In this document: positions 25,144-33,218 of the stretch, piece after piece | Numbering within the stretch: the stretch's first letter is position 1 | Layout: every line of letters begins with the position of its first letter | Origin: Gammaproteobacteria bacterium | Lineage (GTDB): Bacteria > Pseudomonadota > Gammaproteobacteria > JAPPPA01 | Direction of reading: 5' to 3' | NCBI GenBank assembly: GCA_030425645.1 | Contig: JAUHZK010000001.1 | Location: 248,001-312,000 of the forward strand | Length of the DNA: 64,000 nucleotides | Notes under the pieces: model-generated | What the model was told of the DNA's origin: nothing | The model's input: the letters and a program-made list of their open reading frames with translations, nothing else | Database searches by the model: none | Program-made: the position numbers and the translations under genes

Positions 25144-26388
25144 TTAGGCGTTGCTAGGTAGCAGCCGTATATGGCGGCGTATGGCGTATAACCAGACTAG
25201 GCTGGTCGCCCCGATTAGGCCGATGCTAGCCGCGGCGATGAGCGTAAACGCTGGGTTAAATGCATATGCGAAACCGGCTGCAGTGGTTAGCAACCATTTG
25301 TAGGTTTCTGAAGGTGCCGCCCAAGCGCTAGCTTGCTGCAAGCCGCCGACATTAATGCCTGACCAAGTTGCGAACGCTAAAAGCAGTGCGATCTGCAGAG
25401 CATCTAATTGAGCTGCAAATGCCATTACCGGCAAGATGGCCGCGCCGGCAAGGCCGTATTGCAGCAGGCAATAACGCCATAGCGTTGCGCTAATTCGGGT
25501 TTCGAATTTCTGGTAATGGCTTTCGGTTGCTGTGTCGGCTTTGGGTTCGTCAGATCGTAGTTCTGACGGTAGCCAGCCTGGGTGGGCAAACCACAGTTTA
25601 ATGCGGTCGCGCCAGCGGCGGGTCTGCATGCTGCTGCGGCTGAGTTCGACAAAGCAGTGCATATTGGCCCAAAGCGGGTTCCAGGTTTTGACAGGTACCG
25701 TCAGGCCGTAACGCACAGGGGCTTCTTCGCGGGCATAGGTGCCAAACACGCGGTCGATCAACATAAATACGCCAGCGTAGTTTTTATCCAAATATTCTGG
25801 GTTGGAGCCGTGGTGCACGCGGTGCGCTGAAGGCGTGTTGAAATTGCTTTCTATCCATTCGGGTAAGCGCGGCACGGTGCGGGTGTGAATCCAGTACTGA
25901 TATATAGCGAGGAAGGCGACGCCAATAAAGAATTCAAACGGCGGCAACCCCAATAGTGCGAGCAAGAAATACAGCGGGTACACCATGAGGTCGTGCACAA
26001 AACTCTGGCGTAGCGCTACCGAGATATTGAACTCTTCACTACTATGGTGCACCAAGTGGCCAGCCCAGAGTAGGTTGATTTCATGTGACCAGCGGTGCTG
26101 CCAGTAGTAAAGAAAATCGACTGCCACGATCACCAGTGGCCATTGCCACCAAGCGCTGACGTTTAGATCAAGCCAGTGCCACCACTCATAAATGGCAACG
26201 TAGGCGGCAAACAAAAATACCTTGCTGAAAATATCGACCACCTGCCGTGTGGAACCAAGGCTGAGGTTAAGCAGGGTGTCGTTGAGGCTAAAGAAGCCTA
26301 AACCCCGGCGCCAAGATACGATCGCCTCTAGCAGCATTAGGGCGATAAAAAACGGCACAGCGAGGTTGATGATGTCAGTCGCGTTCAT
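25144..26388 (-). CDS. Sterol desaturase/fatty acid hydroxylase family protein
   Basis: The 414-residue membrane protein has the eight-His di-iron pattern of the family: WQHRWSHEINLLWAGHLVHHSSEEFN and, further on, HTRTVPRLPEWIE then SAHRVHHGSNPEYLDKNYAG. Three to four hydrophobic segments surround these, and a further hydrophobic C-terminal third (about residues 300-410) is predicted membrane-embedded. Such proteins hydroxylate or desaturate sterol-like or acyl lipids using O2. The gene starts 4 bp after the stop of a second family member on the same strand, so the pair is co-transcribed. Confidence 0.9.
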   Translation of the reverse strand: MNATDIINLAVPFFIALMLLEAIVSWRRGLGFFSLNDTLLNLSLGSTRQVVDIFSKVFLFAAYVAIYEWWHWLDLNVSAWWQWPLVIVAVDFLYYWQHRWSHEINLLWAGHLVHHSSEEFNISVALRQSFVHDLMVYPLYFLLALLGLPPFEFFIGVAFLAIYQYWIHTRTVPRLPEWIESNFNTPSAHRVHHGSNPEYLDKNYAGVFMLIDRVFGTYAREEAPVRYGLTVPVKTWNPLWANMHCFVELSRSSMQTRRWRDRIKLWFAHPGWLPSELRSDEPKADTATESHYQKFETRISATLWRYCLLQYGLAGAAILPVMAFAAQLDALQIALLLAFATWSGINVGGLQQASAWAAPSETYKWLLTTAAGFAYAFNPAFTLIAAASIGLIGATSLVWLYAIRRHIRLLPSNA

Positions 26389-26392
26389 GTCG

Positions 26393-27646
26393 CTAGCTCT
26401 GTTTTAGGGCAAAGTCTTTGCTGATAGGTGGGTTCCAGTCGGAGCTGCCGAACAGAATCCAGAAGCGGTCTTTCCAGCTCTTGTTGTGCCATAGCTCGTA
26501 GGCGATTTGCACAGTGCCAGCCAGTGCTTGGCGGAATGGGTTCATGACTAAATCTGGGTTGCCGGTCAGTCCCGGCTGAGGGCATTCCTTGCTGGGGGCT
26601 ACGTAGGTGCCGAAGGCGATATCCCACATGCAGAACAGGTTGCCACCACCAATATTGACGGTGTTGTTGGCTTTGCGTTTGCCGGTGTATTCGAGTTCTG
26701 CCGCATGGTGCATGGCGTGCCAAGCGCCGGCGTTAAAGACAAATCCCATGGTGCGTAACCAGCGATTGTTCATGGCTTCTTTGTAAAGCGCGGTGGCGTG
26801 CGACCAAGGGTCCACCATATTGACTAGCGACATAACGATGGCGGTTTCAATATAAAGCGGCTGCTCTGAAAACAGTTTGGTGGCTGCAGCAAAAGCAAAG
26901 TTGTAAGGAATAACCACAAACACCAGCAGCGGAATAGTGAAGAACACCGCCGTGGTGGTGTGAGCGCTAAGTACTCGTGGCATATGGTGAATGCGGTGGA
27001 ATAGCAACCAAGCGGCACGGAAGTCGTGGCTCCAGCGATGAGCCCAGTAGTGAATAAAGGTGCCGATTAAGTAAATGCAGAGCATGGCCAGCCATGAGGG
27101 CAGCTCCACCAAAGTGGGTACGTATTGGTCAACCAAGCTATGGGCATAGGCACCCATGTCGCCGACAAAATTTAGGCTGCTGGCAAAGTCGCCGCCCATT
27201 AAATAAATAACGCTGGCAGCGATTACGCCCAACACTATGGCGCCGAGTAGACCAAAGAAGTTGGTCATGCCCCATACCCACATTTCTTCCATTGGGTATT
27301 TTTCACCGTTGGGGCCGGAATATAGAAAGTAAGCTCTCAAACCGGCCAAAGCACGGGCGAACATGGCGCCACAGAGCAAAATAACCACGCCAAAGAAAAA
27401 GGCGTCGTGGCCACCTGCTTCGGCACGTTGTTTAAGAGCCGCTAGCTCGTCCCACAACAGCTGAAAGCTAACTTGCTCGCCCAGCCCAGGGCCGACATTG
27501 GCAAAAGTTTCACTCAGTAGCAGTGGCATGAATACGGCTGCAAAAATGACCGCAAAGCTAATGGCATAAAGGTTGGCGGCGGGGCGAAGTTTTTCAGAGA
27601 ATTTCAGCTCTCCGCTCCACATGGTGTTAGCAATGGTTTTCAGCAT
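26393..27646 (-). CDS. Second sterol desaturase family protein
   Basis: With the ATG at 27646, preceded by GGGAG, the product is 417 residues. The His clusters are HYWAHRWSHDFRAAW, FHRIHHMPRVLSAHT and WHAMHHAAELEY, the di-iron ligands expected of the family. Hydrophobic segments flank them. It is not a close copy of its neighbour at 25144, so the two probably act on different positions or substrates. The frame stays open to 27715 but the extra residues lack a ribosome-binding site and overlap the regulatory region. It is divergent from the SDR gene at 27831. Confidence 0.9.
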   Translation of the reverse strand: MLKTIANTMWSGELKFSEKLRPAANLYAISFAVIFAAVFMPLLLSETFANVGPGLGEQVSFQLLWDELAALKQRAEAGGHDAFFFGVVILLCGAMFARALAGLRAYFLYSGPNGEKYPMEEMWVWGMTNFFGLLGAIVLGVIAASVIYLMGGDFASSLNFVGDMGAYAHSLVDQYVPTLVELPSWLAMLCIYLIGTFIHYWAHRWSHDFRAAWLLFHRIHHMPRVLSAHTTTAVFFTIPLLVFVVIPYNFAFAAATKLFSEQPLYIETAIVMSLVNMVDPWSHATALYKEAMNNRWLRTMGFVFNAGAWHAMHHAAELEYTGKRKANNTVNIGGGNLFCMWDIAFGTYVAPSKECPQPGLTGNPDLVMNPFRQALAGTVQIAYELWHNKSWKDRFWILFGSSDWNPPISKDFALKQS

Positions 27647-27705
27647 GGTTAGCTCCCTTTTTCGATGACGCATTATTGGCAGACTGGTTGCCCAGCGCTT
27701 GACCG

Positions 27706-27767
27706 TAGGCACCAATTAATTGACCCTTGGTGTCATGTGACATCACCTATTGTCATTTTTAGTCAAT
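27706..27767. promoter_or_regulatory. Divergent control region with TTGGTGCC motif and TGTCA dyads
   Basis: Between the hydroxylase pair and the SDR gene lie TTGGTGCCTA (27706-27715, minus), a dyad TGTCA-TG-TGACA (27731-27742) and ATTGTCATTTTTAGTCAAT (27749-27767). The last shares its first 11 bases with the dyad at 28719-28737. These look like operators for a dimeric regulator, but which one is unknown. Confidence 0.45.
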
Positions 27768-27830
27768 ACAACATTAGCGTTGCCAGCAGAGAATGTCTGG
27801 CAATTGCAGTCTTATGATTTGGAGAGATTC

Positions 27831-28649
27831 GTGAAAAGCTTTAGTAATAAAGTCGCCATCGTGACCGGCGGTGGTGGCACTGGGATTGGCCACAACCTAG
27901 TGATGGCCTTGGCTGAGCAGGGCGCTAAAGTGGCCTTTTGTGATGTTGCCAATTTAGAGCACACGGAAGAAAAGCTAAAAGCACTGGGTACAACCTATTA
28001 CAGCGCGCCGGTAGATATGAGCGACAAAGCGCAGATCAACGACTTTGTAGACGCCGTACTGGATGAGTTTGGTCAAATTGATGTGTTGATTAACAACGCG
28101 GGTATTGCCTTGGGTGATCGCACCTTTGCGCAGGTTACCGAGGCTGACTTCGAAAAAATTACCGACATTAACTATTGGGGTGTTATCCATACCACCCAAC
28201 GATGCTATCCCCATATGATTAAGCAGCCTGAGGCGGCGATTGTGAATATCTCCAGCAGTCAGGGCATTTTGGCAGCACCGCATTTGGTGCCGTACTGCAC
28301 TACTAAGTTTGCCGTACGTGGTTTTACTGACAGCCTGCGCGCTGAGCTAAAGCTTGCGGGTGTGCGTAATCTAACCGTGCATACGGTGCACCCCGGCGCG
28401 GTGGCGACCAACATCACTATGAATGCTGATTATGTGGGTGCTAGCTCGCAAAGCTTCCATGAAAACCTGCAAAAAGGCACACCGCCAAATAAAGCGGCGC
28501 AGATTATTCTCAAGGGTATTCGTAAAAACACTGGCCGCATCTTTATTAGTGATGGGCGCTTGCAAGACATTCTGGCGCGCCTATTGCCGACGAGCTACGT
28601 GTCGGTGATCAAGCTGCTATTCAAGCTAAAGAAAATAGAACTGCACTAG
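27831..28649 (+). CDS. Short-chain dehydrogenase/reductase
   Basis: The GTG at 27831, preceded by GGAGA, gives 272 residues. The cofactor motif is VAIVTGGGGTGIGHNL, the NNAG motif is DVLINNAGIALGD, and the catalytic residues are Ser in IVNISSSQG and YxxxK in YCTTKFAVRG. It is a classical SDR that oxidises or reduces an alcohol/ketone with NAD(P). A longer frame from 27750 lacks an SD and overlaps the operator-like dyads. Together with the monooxygenase and the second SDR it forms a plausible alcohol-ketone-ester pathway. Confidence 0.9.
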   Translation: MKSFSNKVAIVTGGGGTGIGHNLVMALAEQGAKVAFCDVANLEHTEEKLKALGTTYYSAPVDMSDKAQINDFVDAVLDEFGQIDVLINNAGIALGDRTFAQVTEADFEKITDINYWGVIHTTQRCYPHMIKQPEAAIVNISSSQGILAAPHLVPYCTTKFAVRGFTDSLRAELKLAGVRNLTVHTVHPGAVATNITMNADYVGASSQSFHENLQKGTPPNKAAQIILKGIRKNTGRIFISDGRLQDILARLLPTSYVSVIKLLFKLKKIELH

Positions 28650-28698
28650 AGCGGCTACTGGCTTAATGGGCGGTGCGTAGGTGCATCTTCCTTGCTTA

Positions 28699-28737
28699 TT
28701 GGCACCTAGAGTCAACTGATTGTCATTTTGTGACAAT
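28699..28737 (+). promoter_or_regulatory. TTGGCACC motif and TTGTCA dyad upstream of the monooxygenase
   Basis: TTGGCACCTA (28699-28708) is followed by ATTGTCA-N5-TGACAAT (28719-28737), a perfect 7-bp dyad. The arrangement resembles the region at 27706-27767, suggesting shared control of the two transcripts. Confidence 0.5.
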
Positions 28738-28793
28738 GCTTGTTGTCAAAAAAACTGCATCATAGTGCTACAGAATTTAGAGGAGTCAGCAGG

Positions 28794-30299
28794 ATGACTA
28801 CAGAAACCTTTACTACCATTATTATCGGCACCGGCTTTGGCGGCCAGTGTGCTGCCATGAAGCTTAAAAAAATGGGCCTCAGCGACTATGTGATGCTAGA
28901 GCGCCGCGACTTTATGGGCGGCACTTGGTGCCAAAACACCTATCCCGGTGCGGCAGTGGATGTGCAGTCGCCGCTGTATTCGATTGAGGCCGAGCCTTAT
29001 AAGTGGAGCCAAATGTTCGCCGAACAGGCTGAGCTGCAGGAATACACCAACCACGTTATCGACAAAAACAATCTGCGCGAGAAGGTGCGATTAAACACCA
29101 GCGTAGAAAGCGTGAACTGGGATGAGCAAGCTCAGCAGTGGCAGGTAAATACCAACAATGGCAACTACCGCGCGCAGTTTGTGATCAATGCCAGCGGCTT
29201 GCTCAGTACACCGATGACGCCGAATTTTCCCGGCCGCGACAGCTTTGCCGGCATGTCATTCCATACCAATAATTGGGACTGGGACTACGACTACAAGGGC
29301 AAGCGCGTTGCCATTATCGGCAGTGGCGCCAGTGCTGCGCAGGCGATTCCGGCGATGGTGGGTGATGTGGCTGAGATGCATGTATTCCAACGTTCTCCGC
29401 ATTGGGTGCTGCCTCGTCCCGATCATAAATTTAGTAAAGCCGAACGTTGGCTATTGGGCTTTAAACCGATTTACAAAGCCTTGCGCAGCATTATTTATTG
29501 GAGTCTGGAGAGCCGAGTGATTGGCTTTAAATACTCTAAAACCATGCTCAAACTAGCGGCCCAAAATAAAGCCGAGCGCTTTATTAAGAAAACCATTTCA
29601 GACCCGAAATTGCAGGCGGCCTTGAAGCCGGATTACACCATCGGCTGTAAGCGCATTATCTTGTCTAGTACCTTGTACCCGGCCTTAGATCAGCCGCATG
29701 TGCAGGTGCATACCAAAGATGATGGCATTGCCTCAATTAATGAAAAAGGCATTTTGACCACCACCGGTCAGCAATGTGATGTCGACCTAATTGTGTATGC
29801 CACCGGCTACCAAGCCACCGACGGCATGATTTCTTACCCAGTTACCGGCAAACAGGGTGTGACCTTGGAGCAACAGTGGGAAGCCTACCCGCGCGCCTAT
29901 ATGGGCACCTCAATGCCGAACTTCCCTAACCTGTTTTTAATGGTTGGCCCGAATACCGGTATTGGCCACACCTCGGCTATTTTCATTATTGAGTCGCAGC
30001 TGGAATACATCGCCAAGAGTATTAAGCACGTTATTGGCGGCGCTAAGAAAACCATTGAAGTGACGGCCGAAGCAGAAGCTAACTACACCAACAACATCCA
30101 TTCAGAAATGGACAAAACGGTGTGGAAACAAGGTGGCTGCAGCAGCTGGTACAAGAGTAATAGTGGCCATGTGATCGCTATGTACCCGGGCTTTAGCTTT
30201 ACCTATAAACGTCTGGCAGCCAACTTTAAGCCCGAGCATCACCATGTGACGGCAGCGCCTAGCGAAGAGCTCGGCAATGCGCAGCCAGAAGCTGCCTAA
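28794..30299 (+). CDS. Baeyer-Villiger-type flavin monooxygenase
   Basis: The ATG at 28794, preceded by AGAGGAG, gives 501 residues. FAD motif GTGFGGQCAA (residues 12-21), GGTW at 42-45, the BVMO fingerprint FxGxxxHxxxWD at 151-162 (FAGMSFHTNNWD) and the NADPH motif IGSGASAAQ are all present. Such enzymes insert oxygen next to a ketone to form an ester or lactone. It lies between two SDRs and upstream of two alpha/beta hydrolases, which fits alcohol to ketone to ester to acid, a common route for cyclic or steroidal compounds. The substrate is unknown. Confidence 0.92.
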   Translation: MTTETFTTIIIGTGFGGQCAAMKLKKMGLSDYVMLERRDFMGGTWCQNTYPGAAVDVQSPLYSIEAEPYKWSQMFAEQAELQEYTNHVIDKNNLREKVRLNTSVESVNWDEQAQQWQVNTNNGNYRAQFVINASGLLSTPMTPNFPGRDSFAGMSFHTNNWDWDYDYKGKRVAIIGSGASAAQAIPAMVGDVAEMHVFQRSPHWVLPRPDHKFSKAERWLLGFKPIYKALRSIIYWSLESRVIGFKYSKTMLKLAAQNKAERFIKKTISDPKLQAALKPDYTIGCKRIILSSTLYPALDQPHVQVHTKDDGIASINEKGILTTTGQQCDVDLIVYATGYQATDGMISYPVTGKQGVTLEQQWEAYPRAYMGTSMPNFPNLFLMVGPNTGIGHTSAIFIIESQLEYIAKSIKHVIGGAKKTIEVTAEAEANYTNNIHSEMDKTVWKQGGCSSWYKSNSGHVIAMYPGFSFTYKRLAANFKPEHHHVTAAPSEELGNAQPEAA

Positions 30300-30320
30300 A
30301 ACAATAAATAGGAGACAGCA

Positions 30321-31139
30321 GTGAAAGACTTTAACAACAAAGTAGTGGTGGTAACGGGTGCCGGTTCTGGCATGGGGCGCGCCTATGCCGAGGCTTTTGC
30401 CAAGCGTGGCGCTAAGCTTGCGCTGAATGACTACAACGCCAACACTTTGGCCGAAACCGTTGGTTTGTTGGGTGGCGCGAAAGTGGTATCGCAAGCCTTT
30501 GACGTTAGTGACGCTAGCGCTATGAATGATTTTGCCAGCAAGGTTGAGGCTGAGCTGGGTGCCGCCGATGTGGTAATTAATAACGCCGGTGTCGAGGGTG
30601 CAGTGAAACCGGGCTGGGAAATTAACCGGGCCGAGTTTGAGCGCATTTTTGGCATTAACTTCTACGGCGTGGTGAACGGTAGCCAAGCCTTTATGCCGCA
30701 GCTTATGTCTAAGTCAGAGGCTGTGCTGTTAAACGTTTCCAGTATTTTTGGATTAATTGGCACGCCTAATAATGCCGACTACTGCGCGACTAAGTTTGCC
30801 GTGCGTGGTTATACCGAATCCTTAATGGCTGAGTTGCAAGAAAGCCCAGTAAAAGCGTTCTTGCTACACCCAGGTGGCATCGCCACCAATATCGGTGCCA
30901 GCCAAGACGATCAGGATTTTCGTGACGAATACCTGACGACGCCCCCCGAGGAAATCGTTGAGTATGTGATCAAGTGCATGGCTAATGGCAAGCAGCGCAT
31001 GGTTTACGGCAATGGCGCTTACAAAACCTGGTTGGGTGCACGTTTTGTACCCTTACGTTGGATGGCGAAAATTATTTGGCGCGAGCTAAAGCCGGTGTCA
31101 GACCTGTCGTTATATTCATTCCTTACTCAAAAGCGTTAG
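30321..31139 (+). CDS. Short-chain dehydrogenase/reductase
   Basis: The GTG at 30321, preceded by GGAGA, gives 272 residues. VVVVTGAGSGMGRAYAEAFAK is the cofactor motif, DVVINNAGVEGAV carries NNAG, Ser lies in LLNVSSIFG, and YCATKFAVRGYTESL has the YxxxK pair. It resembles the SDR at 27831 in length and active-site neighbourhood. It follows the monooxygenase by 21 bp and precedes the first alpha/beta hydrolase by 9 bp, so all belong to one transcript. Confidence 0.92.
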   Translation: MKDFNNKVVVVTGAGSGMGRAYAEAFAKRGAKLALNDYNANTLAETVGLLGGAKVVSQAFDVSDASAMNDFASKVEAELGAADVVINNAGVEGAVKPGWEINRAEFERIFGINFYGVVNGSQAFMPQLMSKSEAVLLNVSSIFGLIGTPNNADYCATKFAVRGYTESLMAELQESPVKAFLLHPGGIATNIGASQDDQDFRDEYLTTPPEEIVEYVIKCMANGKQRMVYGNGAYKTWLGARFVPLRWMAKIIWRELKPVSDLSLYSFLTQKR

Positions 31140-31148
31140 GGCAGTTCC

Positions 31149-32075
31149 ATGAAAAAAATTATTCTTGCGGTAGTCATTGCGGTTGCTGGTTATTGGGTTT
31201 GGACGTCACCGGTTGCCGGTGCCTGGATTTATGCCAATGCGACCGATGCCGAAGCCAAGTTTTATGGTTTTGAACAGCAAACCGTAGATATCGGTGAGCT
31301 GCAGATGGAAGCCTACGTAGGCGGGCCAGAAGACAAGCCCGCCATCGTGATGATCCACGGCTTTAGTGCCGACAAAGATGTATGGCCACGCTTTGCCAAG
31401 CATTTTGTTGAAGACTATCGCGTAGTGATTCCCGACTTGGCTGGCCACGGTGATACCGGCTACCAGCGAGAATGGGATTACAGCGCACCGGCGCAAGCCA
31501 AGCGTGTGGCGGCCTTGTTAGACCAGCTAGGCATTCAGAACGTGCATGTGATTGGTAACTCGATGGGTGGCTTTATTACGGCATGGTTTGCTCGCCTGTA
31601 TCCGGAGCGCACCATAACTGCGGCGCCAATGGACCCTGCTGGTTTGGACTTCCCGGTGCTTAGCACCATGCATCAAATGGTCGAAAACGGCACTAATCCA
31701 TTCTTTGTGCACAACCAAGAAGAATTTGAGCTGTTCTACAGCTTAACGATGGAGAAGCCTCCGTTTTTGCCGCCGTCGGTTATTGCCGCTACCGGTGAAA
31801 TTTATATCGAGCGCCGCGAAGAGCTACGCCATATTGAAGACAGCTTCTACGGCCACGATTGGTTGACCGATGAGCTGCAAAACATCCAAACCCCAAGCTT
31901 AGTGATGTGGGGCAGTGGCGACCAAATCCTGCATGCCAGCGCCGGCCCAGTCTGGGAAAGCAAATTGCCAAATGGTCGGTTGCATATTTTTGAAGGCATT
32001 GGCCATATGCCAATGGTAGAAACCCCCGCAGAAACCGCCCAGGTTTATCGCGCCTTTATAGAGCAGTCTCGATAA
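31149..32075 (+). CDS. Membrane-anchored alpha/beta hydrolase, first of a tandem pair
   Basis: The 308-residue protein starts with an uncleaved anchor or signal (MKKIILAVVIAVAGYWVW). The fold shows the oxyanion motif VMIHGFSADKDVW, the nucleophile elbow GNSMGGF (Ser138), an acid in WGSGDQILH and the His in GIGHMPMVE. It probably hydrolyses esters, for instance those made by the monooxygenase upstream, though the anchor would place it outside the cytoplasm. It is a close paralogue of the next gene, with almost the same N-terminal 60 residues. Confidence 0.88.
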   Translation: MKKIILAVVIAVAGYWVWTSPVAGAWIYANATDAEAKFYGFEQQTVDIGELQMEAYVGGPEDKPAIVMIHGFSADKDVWPRFAKHFVEDYRVVIPDLAGHGDTGYQREWDYSAPAQAKRVAALLDQLGIQNVHVIGNSMGGFITAWFARLYPERTITAAPMDPAGLDFPVLSTMHQMVENGTNPFFVHNQEEFELFYSLTMEKPPFLPPSVIAATGEIYIERREELRHIEDSFYGHDWLTDELQNIQTPSLVMWGSGDQILHASAGPVWESKLPNGRLHIFEGIGHMPMVETPAETAQVYRAFIEQSR

Positions 32076-32207
32076 GTACTGACTGCGCCGCCGGCAATCA
32101 TTGTTGGCGGCGTCATTCACTGGCTTGGCAAACGGGCGCAACGTATAGCCCACTAGAGCTTGTCGCCACAACTTGTGATTGCGGCGCGGACACAGAGAAG
32201 AGACATT

Positions 32208-33137
32208 ATGAAAAAAATTATCCTCGCTATTATTGTGGCGGCAGCTGGCTATTGGGCCTGGACCTCGCCAGTGGCTGGGCAATGGATTTATGCCAATGCA
32301 TCAGATGCCGAAGCCTCGTTTTATGGTTTAGAGCAGCAAGCGGTCGATATTGGCGAACTGCAAATGCAAGCCTATGTCGGCGGCCCGGAAGACGCGGAAG
32401 CGATTGTGATGATTCACGGTTATAGCGCTGACAAAGATGTTTGGCCGCGTTTTGCTAAGCACCTGATTAAAGACTATCGCGTGGTAATACCGGATTTGGC
32501 GGGCCACGGTGATACCGGTTTTGATGCCAGTTGGGATTACAGCGGCCCGGCGCAAGCTAAGCGCGTAGCCGCGCTGATGGACGCGTTGGGTATTGAAAAA
32601 GCCCATATCACCGGTAACTCAATGGGCGGTTTTATTACCGGTTGGTTTGCGGTTTTGTTCCCTGAGAAAACCATTACCGCAGCACCGATGGACCCGGGCG
32701 GCGTGGCCTCGCCGATCCCTAGCGATATGGAAAAAATGCTGGCCGAAGGTAAGAACCCGTTTTCAGTCGAAAGTGTTGAAGACTTTAAACGCTTCTATCC
32801 AATGACCATGGCCAAACCGCCATTCTTGCCGCCGTCGGTATTAGCGGCAATGGCTGAGCAATATATGGCGCGCAAACCCGAGCTAGAAGCGATCTTTCCT
32901 TACCTGCATGGCCGTGATGGCTTGTTGCCTGAGCTGCCTAAGGTCGAGCTTCCGCTCATGGTGATCTGGGGCGACCAAGACCGCCTAATTCATGTAAGCG
33001 CAGGGCAGCAGTGGGTAAACGCGGCACCGAACGCGCAACTGCATATTTTTGAAGGTATTGGCCATATGCCGATGGTGGAAATTCCGGCGCAAGCGGCGGC
33101 GGTGTATCGCGCCTTTATTAGCACCGCCACTAATTAG
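32208..33137 (+). CDS. Membrane-anchored alpha/beta hydrolase, second of the pair
   Basis: With the ATG at 32208 the product has 309 residues and shares with its upstream neighbour the anchor (MKKIILAIIVAAAGYWAW), MIHGYSADKDVW, GNSMGGF, WGDQDRLIHV and GIGHMPMVE. It is clearly a duplicate that has since diverged, mostly in the cap region after the nucleophile (GGVASPIPSDMEKML versus the corresponding part upstream). The 132-bp gap between the copies has a short GC-rich inverted repeat (CGCCGCC / GGCGGCG) but no T run. The frame extends upstream to 32160 without ribosome-binding support. Confidence 0.88.
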   Translation: MKKIILAIIVAAAGYWAWTSPVAGQWIYANASDAEASFYGLEQQAVDIGELQMQAYVGGPEDAEAIVMIHGYSADKDVWPRFAKHLIKDYRVVIPDLAGHGDTGFDASWDYSGPAQAKRVAALMDALGIEKAHITGNSMGGFITGWFAVLFPEKTITAAPMDPGGVASPIPSDMEKMLAEGKNPFSVESVEDFKRFYPMTMAKPPFLPPSVLAAMAEQYMARKPELEAIFPYLHGRDGLLPELPKVELPLMVIWGDQDRLIHVSAGQQWVNAAPNAQLHIFEGIGHMPMVEIPAQAAAVYRAFISTATN

Positions 33138-33218
33138 ACAACAGTAAAAAGCGCGCACCGCTAGTCCCTGCAAAGAACAGGTTCAGCGGTGGGGCGCTAG
33201 GCAAGATGGGGAGAGAGC

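Noticed and set aside
30102-30686. A 194-residue open frame on the minus strand across the monooxygenase/SDR junction
   Set aside because: It is antisense to two well-supported genes, has no family resemblance and no ribosome-binding site.
32085-32116. GC-rich inverted repeat between the two alpha/beta hydrolase genes as a terminator
   Set aside because: The stem is short (7 bp), the loop long, and no T run follows; read-through is more likely.
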